A stretch of 64,000 nt of DNA from an uncultured Lachnospiraceae bacterium (GTDB lineage: Bacteria > Bacillota > Clostridia > Lachnospirales > Lachnospiraceae), in contig ONEK01000004.1 in assembly GCA_900316855.1 (NCBI GenBank), positions 60,535 through 124,534 of the forward strand, given 5' to 3'. Within the stretch, counting starts at the first letter, position 1. Each line of letters begins with the position of its first letter. A model generated the notes under the pieces. That model worked only from the letters and a program-made list of their open reading frames with translations, was not told the origin of the DNA and ran no database searches. The position numbers and the translations under genes are program-made. This document shows positions 1-6,935 of the stretch, in pieces.

Positions 1-342
1 TTCCCCCTGTGCGACGGCCTGACCGTCCTGGGCGGAGAACCTTTTGAGCCCGAAAACCAGCGTGTTCTGACAGGCCTCCTGAAAAGGGTAAGGCACCTCC
101 ATCCCGACAAGACCATCTGGTGCTACACCGGCTTCGTGCTGGAAAAAGACCTTCTGAAGGGCTGCCGCAGGCACTGCGAGGTCACCGATGAGATGCTCTC
201 CCTCATCGACGTGCTGGTCGACGGCCCGTTCATCGAGGAACGCAAAAACATTTCCCTGCAGTTTCGCGGCTCGGAGAACCAGCGCGTCCTCGACCTGCCA
301 AAGACGCTGGAAAGCGGCACGCCGGTGCTGCATCTTCCCTGA
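1..342 (+). CDS. nrdG: Anaerobic ribonucleotide reductase activating protein, C-terminal part
   Basis: The reading frame is open from base 1 and ends at TGA 340-342, so only about 113 C-terminal residues are present. The fragment begins with the radical SAM glycine motif (TVLGGEPFEPENQ) and has the NrdG tail elements DGPFIEERKN and LQFRGSENQRV. The family uses a 4Fe-4S cluster and S-adenosylmethionine to install the glycyl radical on the anaerobic ribonucleotide reductase NrdD. The CxxxCxxC cluster motif and nrdD itself would lie left of the window. I see no clear terminator in the short gap after the gene. Confidence 0.9.
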   Translation, partial: FPLCDGLTVLGGEPFEPENQRVLTGLLKRVRHLHPDKTIWCYTGFVLEKDLLKGCRRHCEVTDEMLSLIDVLVDGPFIEERKNISLQFRGSENQRVLDLPKTLESGTPVLHLP

Positions 343-374
343 GATCTGCTCTGTTTCCGTTCGTCCCCGCGGCG

Positions 375-527
375 CTACTTTTTGGCTTCATTCTCCTGCC
401 GGTTCACCCGGCAGCAGTCAGGCACGTCATTACCGTATTTTTTCTCATTGCGTTCTGCCATCCGGCTCAGATCATAGCGGACGGAAAAGCGAATATTCGC
501 AACCAGCTTCTTTATCGGATTTTTCAT
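375..527 (-). CDS. Small hypothetical basic protein, 50 aa
   Basis: A 50-residue ORF starting MKNPIKKLVANIRF and ending in a charged, asparagine-rich tail. It follows the Nudix gene by about 20 bases, and an AGGAG sequence lies 11 bases before the ATG, so it could be translated as the last gene of that short operon. A longer in-frame start would run back into the Nudix gene and lacks a better ribosome site. I do not recognise a family. It may be a genuine small protein or a chance ORF. Confidence 0.4.
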   Translation of the reverse strand: MKNPIKKLVANIRFSVRYDLSRMAERNEKKYGNDVPDCCRVNRQENEAKK

Positions 528-546
528 TGTTTCATGAACTCCTGCA

Positions 547-1203
547 TCAGTACCCGGTCCCGGCATCTTCCATGAACAGCTCCGCGGCGGCATGCAGGAT
601 CGCCGCCGTCAGTCCCCAGATTGCCCCGTGCTTCGTGGGATAGAAGTAATAGGTTTTCGGGATCGACCAGAAGCGATATCCCTTCCCTCCCGGAATCTGA
701 TCATAGGGAAAATCCTCTCCGACCCGCGTGACCAGCTCACCCTCATGGATTTCCGGCTGCACCCGCAGGAAGTAGGACAGCGGCAGCCGCAGGATGTGGT
801 CTACCTCATCGTGCGACCACGTATCGTGGTAATTCTGCAGTACCCCCAGATAGGAAAATACCTCCGTGCCGCGGGGGCCTGCGGTATTGAAAAGCGAAGC
901 CGCGACGCTGATCTGCTCCCTGTCAATCAGCAGCTCCTCGCTCGTTTCCCGGACGGCACATTCACTGCATGTCTCGTTATCCATCCTGCCGCCGCCGGGG
1001 AAGCAGATCTCCCCGCCCTGGACGATGCTGCGGCTCCGGACCTCCAGAAGGACGTCCCATTCCGCGGCCGGCTTCCCCTCCGCAGGAATCAGCGGCAGCA
1101 GGACAGCCGCCTGACGCCCGGCAGGAATACGCTCCATGGTATGCTGCAGGACGCGCTCCGGCAGCTGCCGGATGAACTCCGCTGATCGTGCTGCGTCTGA
1201 CAT
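547..1203 (-). CDS. Nudix hydrolase, CoA pyrophosphatase type
   Basis: A 218-residue protein. The Nudix box (residues about 71-93) reads GRMDNE, seven residues, then RETSEEL, fitting Gx5Ex7REUxEExGU. Just upstream is the CoA-hydrolase signature of this subfamily (LLEVRS...GGEICFPGG, residues 52-71), so the likely reaction is cleavage of coenzyme A or acyl-CoA to phosphopantetheine and 3',5'-ADP. The start at 1203 (MSDAARS) is chosen because GAGGAGG lies 8 bases upstream; the longer ORF to 1341 would run through the palindromic repeat. Expression is probably monocistronic or with the 50-residue ORF that follows. Confidence 0.85.
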   Translation of the reverse strand: MSDAARSAEFIRQLPERVLQHTMERIPAGRQAAVLLPLIPAEGKPAAEWDVLLEVRSRSIVQGGEICFPGGGRMDNETCSECAVRETSEELLIDREQISVAASLFNTAGPRGTEVFSYLGVLQNYHDTWSHDEVDHILRLPLSYFLRVQPEIHEGELVTRVGEDFPYDQIPGGKGYRFWSIPKTYYFYPTKHGAIWGLTAAILHAAAELFMEDAGTGY

Positions 1204-1214
1204 ACCTGGCCTCC

Positions 1215-1366
1215 TCGATTTTCGCACCTGCGTGTGAACGGACAGGGCAGATGAAACTGCCCTGCCCGCATCATCTCCGGGACTTCGCCCCCTCGATGAT
1301 GAGCGGTCGCCAAGGCTGTGAATTTGCGTGCAGGCACGCATTCACAGCTTTGGCTCGTCGCTTTCA
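1215..1366. repeat. Multi-hairpin intergenic repeat, copy A
   Basis: First of two tandem copies, about 90 percent identical by eye to copy B. It contains three successive inverted repeats: GGCAG/CTGCC around 1246-1262, CATCAT/ATGATG around 1269-1301, and a long stem between about 1310 and 1352 (GGCTGTGAAT pairing with ATTCACAGC). A further perfect hairpin (ATCGAGTAGGGG pairing with CCCCTACTCGAT, 1367-1397) links the two copies. It lies just upstream of the Nudix gene start. Confidence 0.8.
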
Positions 1367-1393
1367 ATCGAGTAGGGGATTTCATCCCCTACT

Positions 1394-1546
1394 CGATTTT
1401 CGCACCTGCGTGTGAACGGGCAGGGCAGATGAAACTGCCCTGCCCGCATCATCTCGGGGCTTCGCCCCCTCGATGATGAGCGGTCGCCAAGGCTGTGAAT
1501 TTGCGTGCAGGCACGCATTCACAGCTTTGGCTCGTCGCTTTCACAC
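1394..1546. repeat. Multi-hairpin intergenic repeat, copy B
   Basis: Second tandem copy. TGTGAA (1411-1416) and TTCACA (1540-1545) form a terminal inverted repeat enclosing three hairpins. The central hairpin has a GGGGC/GCCCC inner stem inside CATCATC/GATGATG. The right end abuts the T-run of the minus-strand tRNA-Gly terminator. A related copy with different stem sequences but preserved pairing is at 49657-49810. Confidence 0.85.
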
Positions 1547-1573
1547 AAAAAGGCCAGCCCCTCGGGCTGGCCT
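1547..1573 (-). terminator. Rho-independent terminator of tRNA-Gly
   Basis: Perfect 10-bp stem AGGCCAGCCC/GGGCTGGCCT with a 3-base loop, followed on the minus strand by five T residues. It sits 8 bases after the tRNA-Gly 3' end. Confidence 0.9.
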
Positions 1574-1580
1574 CAATAAG

Positions 1581-1653
1581 AGCGACAGGCGGGATTCGAA
1601 CCCGTGGTCTCCACCTTGGCAAGGTGGCGCTTTACCAGCTAAGCTACTATCGC
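1581..1653 (-). tRNA. tRNA-Gly (anticodon GCC)
   Basis: Full cloverleaf on the minus strand: acceptor GCGATAG/CTGTCGC (one G-T pair), D arm, anticodon stem CCACC/GGTGG with loop TTGCCAA giving GCC, and T arm GGTTCGAATCC. CCA is not encoded. Own promoter upstream and terminator downstream. Confidence 0.97.
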
Positions 1654-1701
1654 ATCTGTGTCGCGTTCAAACGGACATCCGTCCTCCGTGACGCAAGAGT
1701 T

Positions 1702-1730
1702 ATATTACTATAGCCATTCCCTCTTGTCAA
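1702..1730 (-). promoter_or_regulatory. Promoter of tRNA-Gly
   Basis: On the minus strand TTGACA (1725-1730), 17-bp spacer, TAATAT (1702-1707), about 48 bases before the mature tRNA. Confidence 0.7.
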
Positions 1731-1763
1731 ACACAAATTCAAAAAATTTATCTTCGTACCGCC

Positions 1764-2456
1764 CTACACCGCTGTGTCCTGCTTTGCATAGTGCCGTACA
1801 GACAGAAATGCAATGATGTCGATGATCACAACGTAGGCGAGGAACAGGAGCGATAGCAGCTCATCCTCACTGCCCGCCGCAAAATCATAGAATCCGTGCA
1901 GCAGTACCGGGATAACATAGGCAAGTACGTTGTAGGCATACATGCCGTTCCAGCTGTGGTAATATTCCTGAAACTTGGCCTGACCGTAATAATGACCCAT
2001 GAAAATTCCGGTGATGCAGTGCATGGGGATTGCCGTGATTGCACGGATCGGCGCAACCCCCAGCCCGAAATTCAGGATATACATCACGTTCTCAAAGGCT
2101 GCAAAGCCCAGGGAAACGGCAACGGAGTATACGACTGCATCAAACCGGTAGTTAAAATTCGGATCGTACCACGTTGTCCTGCGCAGGGCGAAGTATTTCA
2201 CCCCCTCCTCCGCAACGGCAACGATCAGGAAGTTCTCAGCCAGCTGATAGTTCAGATTCCCGGGATTCTCCGCAAGCGCATCCAGAATCCCCACCCCTAT
2301 CTCCTCAAGAATCCCGGCCGCGATCGTAGTACAGCCGCCCAGAAGAAACAGCTTCAGCAGCAGCCCGAACGGCTCTCTCTCGATCCGGTCCAGCCGGTAC
2401 ATATAGAGGATGAGGAGAATGGGCGGAACCATTCCCATCAGGAAGATTGTGAACAT
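1764..2456 (-). CDS. prsW: PrsW-like intramembrane metalloprotease
   Basis: A 230-residue membrane protein with about six to eight hydrophobic segments. It has the PrsW-family motifs AEEGVKY (EExxK, residues 83-87), FENVMY (121-126), a conserved His in IPMHCITG, and a second in LLHGFYDF. The family belongs to the Abi/CAAX-protease-like superfamily; in Bacillus subtilis PrsW cleaves the anti-sigma factor RsiW at the membrane. The gene follows metQ by 24 bases on the same strand, so it may be read through from metNIQ. No anti-sigma factor gene is visible here, so its substrate is unknown. The SD is weak (GGGAT), so the start is less certain than the family. Confidence 0.8.
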   Translation of the reverse strand: MFTIFLMGMVPPILLILYMYRLDRIEREPFGLLLKLFLLGGCTTIAAGILEEIGVGILDALAENPGNLNYQLAENFLIVAVAEEGVKYFALRRTTWYDPNFNYRFDAVVYSVAVSLGFAAFENVMYILNFGLGVAPIRAITAIPMHCITGIFMGHYYGQAKFQEYYHSWNGMYAYNVLAYVIPVLLHGFYDFAAGSEDELLSLLFLAYVVIIDIIAFLSVRHYAKQDTAV

Positions 2457-2480
2457 GAAGACTGATCCCTGTCTTAGGAA

Positions 2481-3419
2481 TTACTGCTCGCCGTCGTAAG
2501 GAACCACTGCTCCCTGGTAAGTGCTGTTGATATAATCCTTGATCTCATCAGAGTGAAGGACATCCGTCAGTGCCTTGATCTTCGGAAGAGCCTCATTGCC
2601 TTCCTTGACCGCAATGACGTTCACATACTGCTGAATGGCATCACCGTCAGCAGACTCGGTCGCAAGTGCGTCTGTAGCCACATTGAGGCCTGCCTCCAGT
2701 GCATAGTTGCCGTTGATGACTGCGTAATCGACGGAAGAGAGCTGCTTCGGAACCGCCGCAGCCTCGACCTCAACGAGCTCCAGATTGTGAGGGTTCTCCG
2801 CAATGTCATTGACGGTAGCCGTAACGCCGACGCCGTCATTGAGCTTGATCCAGCCGACCTGCTGCAGCAGCAGAAGTGCTCGTGCTTCGTTCGTCGTATC
2901 ATTCGGGATGGCTACGGTGTCGCCGTCCGCAATTGCGTCCAGAGCCTTCTTGTCACCGCTCTTCGTTCCCGCGTAGATACCGAAGGGTTCATAATGAATC
3001 TTGCCGTTCTCCGCAATGGTGAGGTGTGTGCCGTTCTCCTCGTTGAAGGAATTCAGGTAATTGACATGCTGGAAATAGTTAGCATCGAAGTCTCCGGACT
3101 CAACAACATTGTTCGGCTGAACATAGTCCTCGAATACAGTTACCTCCAGGTCGTAGCCCTGCTCCTTCAGAAGGTCAGCAGCCTGCTCCAGAATCTCGGC
3201 ATGCGGTGTCTGGCTTGCGGCAACCGTAATCTTATTGTCGCCGTCAGCGGGCGCTGCCGCCTCAGTGGCTGCCTCGTCCGAAGCCTCCGCAGCTGCGGTG
3301 GACGCAGCTTCCGATGCCGCCTGGGCAGCGGCGCTGTCCGGTGAGCTGCTGCCGCATCCTGCAAGGACGCCTGCCGCCAGTACAGATGCAAATACGATCG
3401 ATAATGCTTTCTTTTTCAT
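2481..3419 (-). CDS. metQ: Methionine ABC transporter substrate-binding lipoprotein
   Basis: A 312-residue NlpA/MetQ lipoprotein that captures methionine outside the membrane for MetNI. The signal peptide MKKKALSIVFASVLAAGVLAGC ends in a lipobox (LAGC), followed by a Ser/Ala/Glu-rich linker and the MetQ domain (ITVAASQTPHAEIL, YVQPNNVVESGDFDANYFQH). The start at 3419 has AAAGGAGGT 7 bases upstream; the longer ORF would run into the 151-bp gap after metI. That gap contains several inverted repeats, including CATGGAAACTGTTTCCATG at about 3507-3525, which may help give this gene a different mRNA level from metNI. Confidence 0.93.
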   Translation of the reverse strand: MKKKALSIVFASVLAAGVLAGCGSSSPDSAAAQAASEAASTAAAEASDEAATEAAAPADGDNKITVAASQTPHAEILEQAADLLKEQGYDLEVTVFEDYVQPNNVVESGDFDANYFQHVNYLNSFNEENGTHLTIAENGKIHYEPFGIYAGTKSGDKKALDAIADGDTVAIPNDTTNEARALLLLQQVGWIKLNDGVGVTATVNDIAENPHNLELVEVEAAAVPKQLSSVDYAVINGNYALEAGLNVATDALATESADGDAIQQYVNVIAVKEGNEALPKIKALTDVLHSDEIKDYINSTYQGAVVPYDGEQ

Positions 3420-3570
3420 AACGTTACCTCCTTTGGACACAGGGCCTCTCTGTCCTGTCGTCCGTTTCGCGCAGACTGCGCGGTGCGGGGAAGTTCCCCA
3501 TAATTGCATGGAAACTGTTTCCATGCTGCTCTATATACAGCGGCCCGAAGGCCGGATGTATCCACTTCAG

Positions 3571-4230
3571 TCAGGCGTGTCTCTTGTCCATACGTACGGA
3601 GATCACGCTGCCCACCAGCTGGAAGACCTGCATGAGTACGATCAGCAGGATCACCGTCGTGACGAGAATATTGGCCTGCCAGCGGTAATAGCCATAGCGG
3701 ACGGCAATGTCTCCCAGGCCGCCTCCGCCGACAATTCCCGCCATGGCGGAATATCCGAGAATCGTTCCGATCGTAATCGTTGCCCCACTGACCAGCGAAA
3801 CCCTTGCCTCTCCCAGAAGGACATGCCAGATAATCTGCATCGTTCCCGCGCCCATGGACTGTGCTGCCTCAATGACGCCGTGATCAACCTCGTTGAGCGA
3901 AGATTCCACCATCCTCGCAATGAGCGGAGCAGCTGAAATAACAAGCGGAACGATCGTCGCGGTCGGGCCGTACGTCTTGCCTACAATCAGCTCCGTCAGC
4001 GGCAGTACCAGAATCAGGAGGATGAGGAACGGCAGCGACCGCATGATGTTCGTGATAAAATCCAGCACACGGTAAACTGCCGCCTGCGGACGGATTCCGT
4101 CCTTGCCGGTCACGGACAGGACAATGCCCCACGGAAGCCCGATCACATAGCCGAACAGTGTTGCAACAATGGTCATATACAGGGAATCCCGGATTCCCTC
4201 GATTATCATGAATATTTCCTTACTGGTCAT
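3571..4230 (-). CDS. metI: Methionine ABC transporter permease
   Basis: A 219-residue permease with about five membrane helices. The EAA loop that docks on the ATPase is visible (EAAQSMGAGTMQIIWHVLL), as is the family motif SAMAGIVGGGGLGDIA. The start MTSKEIF follows a GGGAG SD; 25 bases separate it from metN. It works with MetN (ATPase) and MetQ (binding protein) to import D- and L-methionine. Confidence 0.92.
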   Translation of the reverse strand: MTSKEIFMIIEGIRDSLYMTIVATLFGYVIGLPWGIVLSVTGKDGIRPQAAVYRVLDFITNIMRSLPFLILLILVLPLTELIVGKTYGPTATIVPLVISAAPLIARMVESSLNEVDHGVIEAAQSMGAGTMQIIWHVLLGEARVSLVSGATITIGTILGYSAMAGIVGGGGLGDIAVRYGYYRWQANILVTTVILLIVLMQVFQLVGSVISVRMDKRHA

Positions 4231-4255
4231 AGCTTTCTCCCGCAAGATGCCTGCG

Positions 4256-5326
4256 TTACGCGGTCGCGGTCCTGGTATAGCTCTCCGTGATATCTTCCAC
4301 GGCAAGGCCGTGCTCCTTCAGATAGGAAATCTGTGCGCCGCAGACATCCCCGTCTCCCGCAAGGCCCAGAATCATCTCGCCTCTTGCAACACCCCCGACG
4401 TCCTTCGTATCCGCCTTCAGGATATTGACAGGCTTCCCGACCGTAAGAATCATGTTCGCAATCGTCGGCTCAAACGAGGACGTCCCGGAAAATACGATCC
4501 GGATCACTTTTCCCGCGTGGAGAATCGGTGTGGTCGGAGAATTTCCGACTGACGTTCCGTGCTCCTTCTCCCATTCGTCGGGGTCCTTGCCCTCGATGAC
4601 CAGCTGACGCCCCGCATGGGACTGCGGATGCGTGAAAATATCCTCCACCAGGCCCTTCTCCACGATCTCGCCGTTCTCGACAATGGCTACGTGGCGGCAG
4701 ATCTCACGCACCACCTGCATCTGGTGTGTGATGATGACAATCGTAATGCCGGTCTCCTGGTTGATCTTCTTCAGCAGCTGCAGGATCGACTGTGTCGTCT
4801 GCGGATCCAGCGCGCTCGTCGCCTCATCGCACAGCAGGATCTTCGGATCACAGGCGAGGGCCCGCGCAATGGCGACTCTCTGCCGCTGACCGCCTGACAG
4901 CTGGGCGGGGTAGGAGGATTCTTTCTCCGCAAGGCCTACGGTTTCCAGCAGCTTCTGCGCCTTTTCCTTCGCTTCCTGACGGGAGGCTCCGTGAAGGGTC
5001 AGCGGGAAGCATACGTTATTCAGCACGGTCTGCTGCATCAGGAGGTTGAAATTCTGGAAGATCATTCCGATACTGGAACGAAGCTCCCGCAGCTCCTTCC
5101 CGGACAGCTGTCCGAGATCACGTCCGTCGATCAGAACGGTTCCCGCAGTAGGAATCTCCAGATAATTGAGACAGCGCACCAGGGTGCTTTTGCCGGCTCC
5201 GGACATTCCGATAATGCCGAAGATATCACCCTTTTCTATATCCAGGCTGATATTTTTCAGTGCCTCGACCGTATTCTCCTTTGTCCGGAACGTCTTTGAA
5301 AGTTCTCTGACTTCTATGATTGCCAT
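4256..5326 (-). CDS. metN: Methionine ABC transporter ATP-binding protein
   Basis: A 356-residue ABC ATPase: Walker A GMSGAGKST (residues 40-48), Q-loop FQNFNLL, signature LSGGQRQRVAIARAL, Walker B ILLCDEATSALDP, and switch His in IITHQ. The last ~90 residues form the NIL domain that binds methionine and gives transinhibition in the family. It is the first gene of metNIQ; its promoter lies about 40 bases upstream. No S-box or T-box fits in the short leader, so feedback is more likely at the protein level. Confidence 0.94.
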   Translation of the reverse strand: MAIIEVRELSKTFRTKENTVEALKNISLDIEKGDIFGIIGMSGAGKSTLVRCLNYLEIPTAGTVLIDGRDLGQLSGKELRELRSSIGMIFQNFNLLMQQTVLNNVCFPLTLHGASRQEAKEKAQKLLETVGLAEKESSYPAQLSGGQRQRVAIARALACDPKILLCDEATSALDPQTTQSILQLLKKINQETGITIVIITHQMQVVREICRHVAIVENGEIVEKGLVEDIFTHPQSHAGRQLVIEGKDPDEWEKEHGTSVGNSPTTPILHAGKVIRIVFSGTSSFEPTIANMILTVGKPVNILKADTKDVGGVARGEMILGLAGDGDVCGAQISYLKEHGLAVEDITESYTRTATA

Positions 5327-5364
5327 AGTTTGTTATCCCGTTTTTCCTACTTGATTTATAGGGA

Positions 5365-5393
5365 ATGCTACCTTATTTTTTCCTGTCTGTCAA
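5365..5393 (-). promoter_or_regulatory. Promoter of metNIQ
   Basis: On the minus strand TTGACA (5388-5393), 17-bp spacer, TAGCAT (5365-5370). The leader to the metN ATG is only about 30 bases. The gap to the upstream amylase gene is 76 bases, so this is the only room for a promoter. Confidence 0.7.
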
Positions 5394-5402
5394 CAGGATT
5401 TT

Positions 5403-6713
5403 TCACCGTTCGCATTTCCAGAAGAAGGCGCTGTATGCCGGCAGCAGGGAACCTCCGCCGAAGTCATGCGCCTCTCCCGTGATAAGATCCACCGCCCGGC
5501 CGCAGCCTGCGTCAAAGTGCGCCATGTAGTCATTTCCATCTGCGTTGATGGCCACCAGTACCCTTTCATGCTCCGATTTTCGCTCAAAGATGCACTGCCG
5601 GTTTGTCAGGAGAACGCTCCGGAAATCCCCGTAATTCAGTGCCTCGGATCCCTTTTTCGCGGCAGTCAGCCTGCTGATCCACGCTGTGAGGTCATTCCAC
5701 TGCGGCTCATCCAGTGCAGGGCGAAGCGACGGATCGCCGTCTTCCTTCCTGCCCTTCACACCCCATTCGCTTCCATAATAGATACAGGGAATGCCCGGCA
5801 TGCCGAACATCAGCGCATAGGCGAGCGTCAGATGCCGTTCATTATTCAGTATGGAAGCAAGACGGGTCACGTCGTGGTTGTCCGCAAAGTTCAGCAGATG
5901 GTATCCGCGGTACAGTGTCCAGGGATCGGAGCCGAACTGGCGGATCAGTGAGTGGTTGATCTCGAACAGATTCATGGAGTTGAAGCTGGAATAGAGTCCC
6001 TTGTAACACTCATAATTCGTGCAGCTGTGGCACATCTCTCCGTTGACGATCTGCTTGTAATCTCCTCCCAGGATCTCCCCGATGAGATAGAAGTCCTGCT
6101 TCATCCGGCCGGTCTCATAGCGCAGGCGCTTCAGGAAGTTCCGGTTCACCATGTAGGCAACATCCAGACGGAGTGCGTCCACGTCGAACTCGTTCACCCA
6201 GAACCGGACGGAATCGATGAGATAATCGCACACGGCAGGATTGTCGAGGTTGAGCTTCACAAGGTCATAATTGCCTTCCCATCCCTCGTACCACAGTCCG
6301 TCATTGTACCCGTCGTTCCCGTCGAAATGAATGTAGAACCAGTCGCGGTAAGGGCTTCCCTCCCGGTTCTTCAGGACGTCCCGGAACGGACCGAAGCCGC
6401 GGCCGACATGATTGAACACACCGTCGAAGATCACCCGGATCCCCGCCTCGTGCAGCGCGCCGCAGACCTTCTTCAGGTCCTCGTTCGTGCCAAGACGCAC
6501 ATCCACCTTCCGGTAATCCCTGGTATTGTAGCCGTGGGTGTCTGACTCAAACAGGGGATTGAACAGTACAGCTGTGACGCCCAGCTTCTCAAGGTGCGGA
6601 ATCCACTCCTGCACCCGCAGGATCCGGTGCGCCTGTACTCCGTCATTCTCAAACGGTGCACCGCACATTCCCAATGGATATATCTGATAGATTACACTCT
6701 CCTCAGCCCACAT
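5403..6713 (-). CDS. GH13 alpha-amylase family glycosidase, intracellular
   Basis: A 436-residue (beta/alpha)8 enzyme without signal peptide. GH13 regions: DGVFNHVG (region I), DALRLDVAY with nucleophile Asp about residue 184 (II), LIGEILGG with acid/base Glu about 213 (III), and NFADNHDVTR with the third Asp (IV). It is compact for the family and lacks an obvious N-terminal starch-binding module. The start MWAEESV is preceded by AGAGGAG. Likely role: cleavage of maltodextrins in the cytoplasm, complementing the mal genes at 41-57 kb. The exact subfamily (neopullulanase or cyclomaltodextrinase-like) is not certain from motifs alone. Confidence 0.85.
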   Translation of the reverse strand: MWAEESVIYQIYPLGMCGAPFENDGVQAHRILRVQEWIPHLEKLGVTAVLFNPLFESDTHGYNTRDYRKVDVRLGTNEDLKKVCGALHEAGIRVIFDGVFNHVGRGFGPFRDVLKNREGSPYRDWFYIHFDGNDGYNDGLWYEGWEGNYDLVKLNLDNPAVCDYLIDSVRFWVNEFDVDALRLDVAYMVNRNFLKRLRYETGRMKQDFYLIGEILGGDYKQIVNGEMCHSCTNYECYKGLYSSFNSMNLFEINHSLIRQFGSDPWTLYRGYHLLNFADNHDVTRLASILNNERHLTLAYALMFGMPGIPCIYYGSEWGVKGRKEDGDPSLRPALDEPQWNDLTAWISRLTAAKKGSEALNYGDFRSVLLTNRQCIFERKSEHERVLVAINADGNDYMAHFDAGCGRAVDLITGEAHDFGGGSLLPAYSAFFWKCER

Positions 6714-6935
6714 GACTGTCTCCTCTCTTCCTTCCCCGCGTCCTATCATTGTATCCGAAAGTGTCCGGGAATGATACTGAAACGAGTTTTCTTATTTTGC
6801 AGTAATTTTAGAATATTCAGGAGCTTTTGCAGCTATTGCATACAGAAATCCCCAATTTCCACAGAGTTATCCACATTGACCGAATGCGTCATTTTCCTGT
6901 TGTTTTCGCGGTTTTCAGCCGCTTCCGCCGGGATG
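6714..6935. other. Intergenic region with one perfect DnaA box
   Basis: 222 bases between the helicase stop and the amylase start, both on the minus strand, so it must hold the amylase promoter. A TACAAT -10 candidate is at 6748-6753 with no good -35. A perfect DnaA box TTATCCACA lies at 6867-6875. It stands alone and does not indicate an origin. Confidence 0.4.

Noticed and set aside
1215..1546. CRISPR-like repeat array
   Set aside because: Only two long copies with internal hairpins, no short regular repeats with unique spacers, and no cas genes in the window.
5327..5402. S-box (SAM) riboswitch upstream of metNIQ
   Set aside because: The leader from the predicted start to metN is about 30 bases, too short for an S-box aptamer and terminator.
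6867..6875. Perfect DnaA box as sign of a replication origin
   Set aside because: A single box with no cluster, no dnaA or dnaN, and no AT-rich unwinding region.
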